Source: JBMFLE01 sp049971355 (lineage in GTDB: Bacteria > Patescibacteriota > Patescibacteriia > UBA2591 > UBA4787). From it: 5,892 bases of DNA. The translations under genes and the position numbers were made by a program. The stretch lies in assembly GCA_049971355.1 (NCBI GenBank), contig JBMFLE010000038.1, positions 1 to 5,892 on the forward strand, in the 5' to 3' direction. Shown in pieces: positions 1-5,524 of the stretch. The notes below the pieces were generated by a model. The model was not told where the DNA came from. It did not search any database and saw nothing but the letters and a program-made list of their open reading frames with translations. The first letter of the stretch is position 1. Each line of letters opens with the position of its first letter.

Positions 1-1
1 T

Positions 2-760
2 AATAAAATTTTAGCTCCTTTTGCTAAAAAAATTACTGTTTCTTTTGAAAAATCTCTTAATGATTTTCCACGAGAAAAAACTGTTTTAACTGGCAATCCG
101 GTAAGAGAAATAATTTTTAAAGGAAATAAAGAGAGATTAGTTAAAAAATTAAATTTAGAAAGCAATCTTCCTGTTTTGTTGGTTTTAGGCGGAGGAACTG
201 GTGCTCAAAAGATTAATGAGTTGATTTGGCAGATTTTACCCGAATTAACAAAATTTTGCCAGGTTATTCATCTCACTGGCCGAGGTAAATTAGAAATTAG
301 AAATTGCCCGCCTCGCCTCGACGATCCGCTTCGACCTCGCGAAAACGAGGCGAGCGAGTCGAGGCCGGGGAAATTGGAAATTAAGCGAAGGTATCATTCT
401 TACGAATTTCTAACTACTGAAATTGCTGATGCCTATGCGGTGGCTGATTTAGTTATTACCCGGGCCGGGATGAATGTTTTAACAGAACTTGCTGTTTTAG
501 GTAAGCCGACAATTATTATTCCTATTCCCGATTCTCATCAAGAAGCTAATGCCCGATATTTTCAAGATAAAAATGCGGCTGTTGTTCTAAATCAAAAAGA
601 ATTAACAAATGAGAAATTTATAAATGAGATAAAAGAGTTAATCAACGATCAAGGCAAGAAAAATCAATTAAGCGAAAATATTAAAAAAATCGTACCTAAC
701 AATGCAACTGAAAAAATGGTTAAAGAAATTCTAATTTTCTCAAAATTTTCAAATTATTAA
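2..760 (+). CDS. murG: MurG, lipid II-forming GlcNAc transferase (3' part; start lies before the window)
   Basis: MurG transfers GlcNAc from UDP-GlcNAc to undecaprenyl-PP-MurNAc-pentapeptide (lipid I to lipid II) on the inner face of the membrane. The frame is open from base 2 and shows the TGNPVR linker motif, then the glycine-rich loop GGGTGAQ that opens the C-terminal UDP-GlcNAc-binding Rossmann domain. Further on are YHSYEF, AYAVADLVITRAGMNVLTELA with the sugar-nucleotide Glu, and a SHQEANA motif with the conserved Gln and Asn. In the RAGMNVLTE motif the usual Thr/Ser position holds Val. An extra 28-residue stretch rich in Pro, Arg and Glu sits between the HLTGRGK and YHSYEF segments (bases 300-383). 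It is encoded by a GC-rich hairpin flanked by a direct repeat that restarts the GKLEI sequence, and it keeps the frame open. The gene is AT-rich and ends with TAA. murC follows about 3.3 kb later, so the usual murG-murC neighbourhood has been split by the intervening cassette. Confidence 0.95.
   Translation, partial: NKILAPFAKKITVSFEKSLNDFPREKTVLTGNPVREIIFKGNKERLVKKLNLESNLPVLLVLGGGTGAQKINELIWQILPELTKFCQVIHLTGRGKLEIRNCPPRLDDPLRPRENEASESRPGKLEIKRRYHSYEFLTTEIADAYAVADLVITRAGMNVLTELAVLGKPTIIIPIPDSHQEANARYFQDKNAAVVLNQKELTNEKFINEIKELINDQGKKNQLSENIKKIVPNNATEKMVKEILIFSKFSNY
284..383. repeat. In-frame GC-rich palindromic insertion in murG with flanking direct repeat
   Basis: Bases 284-299 and 368-383 are near-identical 16-mers (two mismatches), both reading Gly-Lys-Leu-Glu-Ile. 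The offset is 84 bases, exactly 28 codons. Between them lies a GC-rich imperfect hairpin. CCCG at 307-310 pairs with CGGG at 366-369, GCCTCGAC at 315-322 pairs with GTCGAGGC at 358-365, CGCT at 327-330 pairs with AGCG at 353-356, and CCTCG at 335-339 pairs with CGAGG at 346-350 around a CGAAAA loop. The composition contrasts sharply with the AT-rich gene around it. The structure resembles the intragenic palindromic elements known from Rickettsia (RPE), in which a mobile hairpin is inserted in frame at a tolerated surface loop. The family here is unknown, and the flanking repeat is read as a target duplication by inference. Confidence 0.8.
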
Positions 761-814
761 CTTTCTTTGAGATTTGGTGCGGGGTTGAGGCTTAAAATAA
801 ACAAAAAAACGCTC

Positions 815-842
815 TTGACATTTTTTAAAAAAATGTTATTAT
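815..842 (+). promoter_or_regulatory. Strong sigma-70-type promoter with extended -10
   Basis: A consensus -35 TTGACA (815-820) is followed after 16 bases by TATTAT (837-842), which is preceded by TG at 834-835 (extended -10). The spacer and its edges form a perfect 19-base inverted repeat, ACATTTTTT-A-AAAAAATGT (818-836), overlapping the last bases of the -35 and the TG of the -10. It could be an operator or simply a rigid A/T tract. The predicted transcription start is about 849-851. The promoter drives the three-gene cassette and is the only strong promoter seen in the window. Confidence 0.85.
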
Positions 843-850
843 TTTTTTAG

Positions 851-872
851 ATACTTCCGAGGAGGGAAGTAT
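851..872 (+). promoter_or_regulatory. Hairpin at the predicted 5' end of the cassette mRNA
   Basis: ATACTTCC (851-858) and GGAAGTAT (865-872) are perfect complements around a GAGGAG loop. The stem begins at or within two bases of the predicted transcription start. No U-run follows, so it is not a terminator. A hairpin at the extreme 5' end commonly protects mRNA from 5'-end-dependent decay, which is the inferred role here. The purine loop resembles a Shine-Dalgarno core but no start codon follows at a suitable distance. Confidence 0.6.
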
Positions 873-894
873 TTAGTTCTTTGGAGAAGAAAAA

Positions 895-901
895 AAGGAG
901 G
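895..901 (+). promoter_or_regulatory. Shine-Dalgarno site of the glycosyltransferase gene
   Basis: AAGGAGG lies 5 bases before the ATG at 907. It is a near-perfect anti-16S match, in contrast to murC and the cupin gene, which have no such site. It fixes the glycosyltransferase start. Confidence 0.85.
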
Positions 902-906
902 ACAAT

Positions 907-1980
907 ATGGAGGGTTTTTCTGTTATAGTCCTCGTTCCATGCGTTAACGAGGCCGGCTCTATCAGAGCGACGCTTCAAGCTTTGATGGCTCAGACCAGAA
1001 AACCCGATGGCATCATTGTTGGAGATCACAACAGCACTGACGGAACTGGCGAAATCGCCAGGACACTGGGCGTTACAGTTGTAACTTGCCAGAGCCCGAT
1101 CAAAAGGAAAGGTGCCAACCTTCAGAACATGTTCCAAAGCCAGGAGTTTCGGCAGATGGTCGGCAATCACCCACGAGAAAGGGTAATAGTCGTCATCATA
1201 GATGGCGACACCATTGTCGATCAGCGAGGACTTGAGAATCTGGTTCGTGTTTTCGAAGATCCACAAGTGACCAGTGCAAGCGGGTATGTCTTACCCGCTA
1301 AGGTCAACTGCATCTGGCAGAAAGCTCGACTTTTTGAATACCACCTCTCCCTCAATCTCCACAAGAGGATTCAGGCTGGTTTTGGATCTAGCCTTGTTTG
1401 TTCTGGTTGTTTTGCCGGCATCAGGTTGAACGTTTTGCTCGACACAGGAGGATTCGGTATCGATCTTTCTGAGGACCTGATTCTGACCTGGGAGCAACTT
1501 ACTAAAGGACAGCAGGTTCGTTTTGTTCCAGAAGCCCTTTGCTATACCCAGGAACCCACGAGTTTGGGCATGGTTCTTCGTCAACTAGACAGATGGGGAC
1601 GTGGTTTTTTCCAGGGCGTTGCCAAGTACAAGCGGCAGATATTGAGCTTTACCAATCCAAGCTTCTCGATATTTGTCCTGTTTTGGCTCCTCGAGGGGAT
1701 CATTGCCCCTTTCTTACCGCTTATTACCCTTATCACAACCATCAAGTTTGGCCTTGGCTTTCTGAAGATAGTTGTCATTGTCACCGCGATGTACGAATTC
1801 GCTATAACTGTGATGCCAGCTGCCATCGGTTCTTACAAGCACGGACATCTTCTAGCGACGATGTGTAGTCTGCCTTATTTCTCTCTCTTACGACTGGTTG
1901 CCATGTTTGCTTGGTGGCGAGCCATGTGGAAAGAGTGGATTGTAAGAGAACATCTGCCTGAATGGCACAAGGGTCACTAG
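907..1980 (+). CDS. Processive family-2 glycosyltransferase (NodC/PgaC/hyaluronan-synthase type)
   Basis: This is a 357-residue membrane glycosyltransferase of the GT2 fold, expected to polymerise a beta-linked sugar chain (N-acetylhexosamine in the best-known relatives) from a UDP-sugar and extrude it. All the landmarks are visible: the N-terminal nucleotide-binding strand VIVLVPCVNEAGS (6-18), GDHNSTDGT with Asp40 and Asp45, KRKGANLQN (66-74), the metal-binding DGD (99-101), CSGCFAGIR (165-173), the acceptor-site ED (189-190), and the processivity motif QLDRW (226-230). The C-terminal third is hydrophobic, with segments at roughly 253-279, 283-306 and 315-338, and ends in a basic tail. Unlike PgaC or NodC there is no N-terminal membrane segment. 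The gene is first in the cassette. Its product sugar cannot be read from the sequence, but the NodB-domain protein two genes downstream makes a poly-GlcNAc-like chain plausible. A non-processive GT2 is less likely given QxxRW. Confidence 0.9.
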   Translation: MEGFSVIVLVPCVNEAGSIRATLQALMAQTRKPDGIIVGDHNSTDGTGEIARTLGVTVVTCQSPIKRKGANLQNMFQSQEFRQMVGNHPRERVIVVIIDGDTIVDQRGLENLVRVFEDPQVTSASGYVLPAKVNCIWQKARLFEYHLSLNLHKRIQAGFGSSLVCSGCFAGIRLNVLLDTGGFGIDLSEDLILTWEQLTKGQQVRFVPEALCYTQEPTSLGMVLRQLDRWGRGFFQGVAKYKRQILSFTNPSFSIFVLFWLLEGIIAPFLPLITLITTIKFGLGFLKIVVIVTAMYEFAITVMPAAIGSYKHGHLLATMCSLPYFSLLRLVAMFAWWRAMWKEWIVREHLPEWHKGH

Positions 1981-1986
1981 GGTCAA

Positions 1987-2000
1987 GGGAGGTTGCTTTG
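1987..2000 (+). promoter_or_regulatory. Shine-Dalgarno site and TTG start that decide the sortase start
   Basis: GGGAGG (1987-1992, extended by AA at 1985-1986) lies 5 bases before TTG at 1998-2000, the same spacing as in the other two cassette genes. The in-frame ATG at 1962 would overlap the upstream gene by 19 bases, has no ribosome-binding site, and would add 12 mostly polar residues in front of an otherwise ideal membrane anchor beginning M-R-K. I therefore chose TTG. Confidence 0.7.
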
Positions 2001-2540
2001 AGAAAAATCGAATTGTTAGTAGCAATGGTGCTGATTTTGATTGGCATCTTTCTCGAGATTTCTCCTATTATATCTTCTCAGAAAGATGTCAAGAGGTGGA
2101 AACGCACCATCGCGTCAAGTGTTTCGGGTGAAACCGAGTTAACCGAGAAGAAATATCCTTTTCTTCTCGAGATTCCGGCGATTGGATACAAGGGCTTGGT
2201 TCGAGAAGGAGCTGATCAAAAGGTCCTTAAACGGGGTCCGGGGGTTTTGAGAGGTTATCCAGGAGAGTCATCTACCTGGATTGCTGGCCATCGTGTGCCA
2301 GCAACTTTCTGGAACCTACCAAGACTCAAGATAGGAGACACGGTTATCGTTTTTCTTCCCGATGGAAGAAGATACGTGTATTCTGTCAAGGGAATGGCGA
2401 TTGTTAGCCCTGATGATAACAGTGAAATTGAACGAGTAGCTCAAGAAAGTGATCTCGTCCTTTTCACCTGTTATCCTCTGGGCATAGCAAAGAAGAGATG
2501 GTTGGTCATCTGCATCTGTAAACGAAAGGAGATCTTATGA
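1998..2540 (+). CDS. Sortase (transpeptidase), probably class D/E-like
   Basis: Sortases cleave a surface protein at an LPxTG-like signal and join its Thr to an amine on the cell surface. With the TTG start the protein has 180 residues. A basic start and hydrophobic anchor (about 6-25) place the enzyme outside the membrane. The catalytic triad is clear: His98 in AGHR, Cys158 in LFTC, and Arg167 in KKRW. The motif GYPGESSTWIAGHR, a following NLPRLKIGD and the FTCYP context match the sortase beta-barrel core. The short N-terminal part and the TC-Y-P motif suggest class D or E, but class cannot be settled by eye. An ATG at 1962 is a weaker alternative start. The gene follows the glycosyltransferase after 17 bases, and its TGA stop overlaps the next start (ATGA at 2537-2540), implying translational coupling. 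Its natural substrate is not certain; the nearest LPxTG is at the N terminus of the next gene product. Confidence 0.93.
   Translation: MRKIELLVAMVLILIGIFLEISPIISSQKDVKRWKRTIASSVSGETELTEKKYPFLLEIPAIGYKGLVREGADQKVLKRGPGVLRGYPGESSTWIAGHRVPATFWNLPRLKIGDTVIVFLPDGRRYVYSVKGMAIVSPDDNSEIERVAQESDLVLFTCYPLGIAKKRWLVICICKRKEIL
2526..2531 (+). promoter_or_regulatory. Shine-Dalgarno site of the deacetylase gene
   Basis: AAGGAG ends 5 bases before the ATG at 2537, inside the last codons of the sortase gene. It supports translation from 2537, which includes the N-terminal LPQTG sequence, rather than from the internal GTG at 2618, which has no such site. Confidence 0.8.
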
Positions 2541-3988
2541 GTTTACCACAGACCGGTTGTGGCCCGAGTTTGTTTTGGGTAGCGGCCGGGCTGATATTGC
2601 TGCTCAAAAACACACTCGTGGCCGCCCTGAAGTTCTTCAAGCGTCTGCTCTGCCTATTCTTTCTCGTCGCGCTCATCACCTTTCCCTCCCAGGCTTCCGG
2701 CTTCTTGGCCGGCTCCCACTGGGATTCATTCGGCAATGATGATGGCTGGGTCTTCAGAGGAGCGACCGAGCAGAGGTTTTCTCCTTTTCAGAGGGGAGGG
2801 ATAAACCTTTCCTTCAGAGTCGGAGAAAACCACGCCTTCGGTTTGGACCAGACAAAGAATTGGAACAGGAAGTTTGAGATCGGACTGGGACCGCTTCTTG
2901 CCTACAACTTCTGGCGACCAGAGATCAATGGTTTGGTGCGTCTCGGAGGAGACGTTTCGTATGGTCTCAGACCCGACATTTCTTGTTTTAATATCACCCC
3001 TTTCTTCGATTTCTGGCTGGGCTGGAAGTTGAAGAAGTTTAATGGTTCTTTCTCGGGGGTGGTGAGAAACGAGGGTTTTGGTGAAGGAGTGGTCGGTCGA
3101 CTTTTCATCGGACCAGGCTTCGAGATCACGCGCTTTGGCTCGGGCTCGGCCACTCTCATCGCTCAAACTGTATTTCAGGGAGTGCATGGGGTTAAACCTT
3201 ATCCTTGGAATCGGAAGGTTGAGATTGGTGGGGGACCGAAGCTGATGCTGGGACCATGCGAAGTATTCTGTCACTACGCATGGTCCAAGCAACCCAACCA
3301 GACCATCAGAGAAGTGCGTGTACAGATCTCCTGGTGGATAGGCTGGAATCTTTCCAGAAGACAGCCTCTTGTTGACCGTCGAGTTCGACAAAGCGGGGCG
3401 GCTTTGGCACTACCGAAGAAGATTTATCTGACCATTGATGGCGGTATCGGGGGGGAGAAGATCGACTCATTTCTTTCCCTACTGAAAAGCCACGATGTAA
3501 GAGCGACCTTTTTCCTGGTGGGCGAGGAAGTCGTCAGAATACCCAACATGGTTCAGAAGATCGAAAAAGACGGCCACGCTCTGGGGAATCACACTTGGAG
3601 TCATCGGGATCTGACGCAGTTGAGTGAGTCGGAGATTCTTGCGGAGGTCCAGAGAGTTGATTCTCTGGCGGGCAGAAAACTTCGGCTAGTCCGGCCGCCA
3701 TACTCAAAGATTGACGGCTGGACACTGTCTGTTCTTCAGGCCGCTGGCTACCAGGTTTGTCTGTACACGATTGATCCCAAAGATTGGGAAGAGTCGTGTA
3801 CGGCCGAGAGCATTGTCGCAAGAGTAGAAGAAGGTTTGGATCGCGGTCGCGACCTCAATCGCGATTCAGAAATCATCATTCTTCACCTTGCCGGCGCTAA
3901 CGGTAGTCCTGCTCTCGAGGCTCTACCGCGGGTCATCGAGCTGTGTCGAGAAAGAGGGTACGAGTTTTTCTTGCCGAGTAATCGATAA
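2537..3988 (+). CDS. Membrane-anchored NodB-domain polysaccharide deacetylase with N-terminal LPQTG signal
   Basis: This is a 483-residue protein in four parts. Residues 3-7 are LPQTG, followed by CGPS, a hydrophobic run (about 12-23) and Lys24, the layout of a sortase sorting signal but at the N terminus. Residues 32-55 form a second hydrophobic segment preceded by KFFKR and ending SQASG, like a normal signal peptide. Residues about 57-290 are rich in Gly, aromatics and alternating beta patterns (GPLLAYNFW, GPGFEITRF, GGGPKLMLGP); I recognise no family. Residues about 295-478 are a NodB (CE4) domain: motif 1 reads TIDGG (299-303), keeping the catalytic Asp301 but with Gly302 where the metal-binding Asp normally sits. 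Motif 2 is HTWSH (His352, His356), motif 3 RPPY (386-389), motif 4 DPKDW (413-417) and motif 5 LHL (His450). The expected role is removal of acetyl from N-acetylated glycan outside the cell, perhaps the polymer made by the first gene. Activity is uncertain because of Gly302. A GTG at 2618 would give a conventional signal-peptide start but lacks a ribosome-binding site. Confidence 0.9.
   Translation: MSLPQTGCGPSLFWVAAGLILLLKNTLVAALKFFKRLLCLFFLVALITFPSQASGFLAGSHWDSFGNDDGWVFRGATEQRFSPFQRGGINLSFRVGENHAFGLDQTKNWNRKFEIGLGPLLAYNFWRPEINGLVRLGGDVSYGLRPDISCFNITPFFDFWLGWKLKKFNGSFSGVVRNEGFGEGVVGRLFIGPGFEITRFGSGSATLIAQTVFQGVHGVKPYPWNRKVEIGGGPKLMLGPCEVFCHYAWSKQPNQTIREVRVQISWWIGWNLSRRQPLVDRRVRQSGAALALPKKIYLTIDGGIGGEKIDSFLSLLKSHDVRATFFLVGEEVVRIPNMVQKIEKDGHALGNHTWSHRDLTQLSESEILAEVQRVDSLAGRKLRLVRPPYSKIDGWTLSVLQAAGYQVCLYTIDPKDWEESCTAESIVARVEEGLDRGRDLNRDSEIIILHLAGANGSPALEALPRVIELCRERGYEFFLPSNR
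2543..2608 (+). other. LPQTG sorting-signal-like segment encoded at the N terminus
   Basis: Codons 3-24 of the deacetylase gene encode LPQTG, a short CGPS linker, an uncharged hydrophobic stretch and a Lys. In Gram-positive surface proteins this order is found at the C terminus. The frame has a stop (TAA, 2519-2521) only five codons upstream of the ATG, so the signal is not the tail of a longer frame reading in from upstream unless there is a frameshift. By the positive-inside rule the basic loop at residues 24-36 would be cytoplasmic, which puts the LPQTG outside, where a sortase acts. Confidence 0.75.
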
Positions 3989-3998
3989 CCTTGAGTTT

Positions 3999-4055
3999 GA
4001 GGGGGACAGTCCTGGCTTTTAACTAGGATTTCCCCCTCTCTTTTTTTATTTTTTT
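3999..4055 (+). terminator. Strong intrinsic terminator of the cassette
   Basis: GAGGGGGA (3999-4006) pairs perfectly with TCCCCCTC (4031-4038). After a bulged C, the stem continues through AGTCCT (4008-4013) and AGGATT (4025-4030) with one G-U pair, giving about 14 pairs around an 11-base loop. A T-rich run (4039-4055) follows directly. It begins 10 bases after the deacetylase stop and closes the transcription unit. The left arm contains GGGGACAGTCC, which recurs in the repeat at 5707-5717. Confidence 0.93.
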
Positions 4056-4056
4056 G

Positions 4057-4065
4057 TGCTAAAAT
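4057..4065 (+). promoter_or_regulatory. Extended -10 element for murC, predicting a leaderless mRNA
   Basis: TG-C-TAAAAT (4057-4065) fits an extended -10 with one mismatch. Its last base is separated by six bases from the A of the murC ATG (4072), so transcription would start at or next to the start codon. No good -35 is visible, because the terminator T-run occupies that place, and there is no Shine-Dalgarno site before murC. Both facts agree with a leaderless transcript. Confidence 0.55.
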
Positions 4066-4071
4066 TAATCT

Positions 4072-5520
4072 ATGAGTTTGGTCGGAATAAGGAAAATTCA
4101 CTTCATTGGTATCGGTGGCATTGGCGTCTCCGCCATTGCTAAGATGATGTTTTTATTGGGCAGGAAAGTTTCTGGTTCTGATTTAGTTCGATCAGAGATT
4201 ACAGATGATTTAGAAAAAAAAGGAGCAACAATTTTTCTAGGTCATAAAAAGGAAAACTTAGAAAATGATACTGATTTGGTTATATACTCACCGGCTGTGC
4301 CAGAAAACAATCCAGAAAGACAGGCCGCTAAAGAATATAAAATTCAAGAATTTTCTTACCCAGAATTTCTTGGTGAATTATCAAAAAATTATTTCACCAT
4401 CGCTGTTTCTGGCACCCATGGCAAAACAACAACCACCGCTATGCTCGGTTTAATTTTAGAAAAAGCCGGTTTAGATCCCACCGTCATTGTTGGCTCAAAA
4501 GTTAAAAATTTTCCTGATGGTAATTTTCGTTTGGGTAAAAGTAAATATCTGGTGGTTGAGGGTTGTGAATGGAATGCTCATATGCTTAAACTTCAGCCCA
4601 AAATTATTGTTTTGACTAATTTAGAAGCAGATCATCTTGACTATTACAAAGACATCGATGATATCATTTTTCATTTTCAAAAATATATTGATAAACTTCC
4701 TAGTCAAGGGAAAATAATTTTAAACATCGACGATGAAAATTTGCTAAAAAAAATTTTACCCCATCGAAAAATAATCAGTTATGGTATTAAAAAACCAGCT
4801 GATGTTATGGCAAAAAATATCAAGACTGGTCCTGGCTTTCAGAAATTTGATTTAGTTGCCGATTCGAAAGTTTACGGTTTAAAGTCTACAGTTTATGATT
4901 TAAAGTTGAAAATTCCGGGAATTTTTAACATTTACAATGCCCTGGCTGCCGCAACCTGCGCCCTAACATTAGGTGTTAAACCAGAAATTATTAAAGAAGT
5001 TTTGGAAAACTATACTGGTGCTTGGCGTCGCTTCCAGATTATTGACGCGGAACTACGCGGATTAACGCGGAAAGTAACAATAGTCTCCGACTATGCTCAT
5101 CACCCGACCGCTGTAAAAGTAACAATCAAAGCAGCTCGTCAATTTTTTCCAAAGCAGAGAATCTTTGTTGTTTTCCAGCCTCATCACCACCATCGAACTA
5201 AAGCTCTTTTTGATGATTTTGTGAAAAGTTTTGATGAAGCAGATTTAGCGATTATTTCCGAAATTTACAGCGTGGCTGGCCGGGAATTAAATGATGACAA
5301 AAATATCAGTTCAAAGGATTTAGTCAAAGCGATTATCAATCATCAAAAAACTATTCCTTCTATTGGCGCGAATAAGGGAAATATAGAAATGGTATTTTAT
5401 GCCAAGGATTTAGAGGAAACAAAAAAAATGATTCTGGAAAATATTAAGGAAAATGATATATTATTAATCATGGGTGCTGGTGACATTTATAAAATTATTG
5501 ATGAATTAGTTAAAAATTAA
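4072..5520 (+). CDS. murC: MurC, UDP-N-acetylmuramate--L-alanine ligase
   Basis: This cytoplasmic ATP-dependent ligase adds L-Ala to UDP-MurNAc, the first step of peptidoglycan stem-peptide synthesis. It has 482 residues, a normal full length. The N-terminal UDP-binding Rossmann motif is FIGIGGIGVSAIA (11-23). The central ATPase P-loop is SGTHGKTTTT (113-122), followed by VEGCEWNAHMLKLQP and TNLEADHLDYY. The C-terminal domain opens near GAWRRFQ and has the substrate motif DYAHHPT (340-346) and QPHHHHRT (369-376) in place of the more usual QPHRYSRT. Between RRFQ and DYAHHPT lies a short extra segment (DAELRGLTRK, 325-334) encoded by a perfect 10-base-period repeat. The start at 4072 lacks a Shine-Dalgarno site but fits a leaderless transcript. 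murG upstream, beyond the cassette, is its expected dcw-cluster partner; the cupin gene follows after four bases. Confidence 0.97.
   Translation: MSLVGIRKIHFIGIGGIGVSAIAKMMFLLGRKVSGSDLVRSEITDDLEKKGATIFLGHKKENLENDTDLVIYSPAVPENNPERQAAKEYKIQEFSYPEFLGELSKNYFTIAVSGTHGKTTTTAMLGLILEKAGLDPTVIVGSKVKNFPDGNFRLGKSKYLVVEGCEWNAHMLKLQPKIIVLTNLEADHLDYYKDIDDIIFHFQKYIDKLPSQGKIILNIDDENLLKKILPHRKIISYGIKKPADVMAKNIKTGPGFQKFDLVADSKVYGLKSTVYDLKLKIPGIFNIYNALAAATCALTLGVKPEIIKEVLENYTGAWRRFQIIDAELRGLTRKVTIVSDYAHHPTAVKVTIKAARQFFPKQRIFVVFQPHHHHRTKALFDDFVKSFDEADLAIISEIYSVAGRELNDDKNISSKDLVKAIINHQKTIPSIGANKGNIEMVFYAKDLEETKKMILENIKENDILLIMGAGDIYKIIDELVKN
5045..5071. repeat. Three copies of ACGCGGA at 10-base spacing inside murC
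   Basis: ACGCGGA occurs at 5045-5051, 5055-5061 and 5065-5071, separated by ACT and TTA, a perfect 10-base period. Because 10 is not a multiple of 3, each copy is read in a different frame, giving D-A-E-L-R-G-L-T-R-K. It is GC-rich within AT-rich murC and sits in a loop of the C-terminal domain where the family tolerates length change, so it looks like a small in-frame insertion. Confidence 0.7.
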
Positions 5521-5524
5521 AATT

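Noticed and set aside
176..178. TTG at 176 as the murG start
   Set aside because: Conserved MurG sequence (TGNPVR and the linker) continues upstream in the same frame to the window edge, so the true start lies outside.
851..872. 5' hairpin as a terminator or attenuator
   Set aside because: No T-run follows the stem and no competing antiterminator pairing was seen.
847..1266. Antisense open frame (139 codons) over the promoter and start of the glycosyltransferase
   Set aside because: It has no family motifs and runs against clear GT2 coding; treated as chance.
2726..3391. Long antisense open frame (221 codons) opposite the deacetylase gene
   Set aside because: It lies entirely within a well-supported coding gene, has no ribosome-binding site or recognisable motif, and is a by-product of the higher G+C here.
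3967..3985. LPSNR at the C terminus of the deacetylase as a sorting signal
   Set aside because: It is not LPxTG, no hydrophobic segment or basic tail follows, and the gene stops at once.
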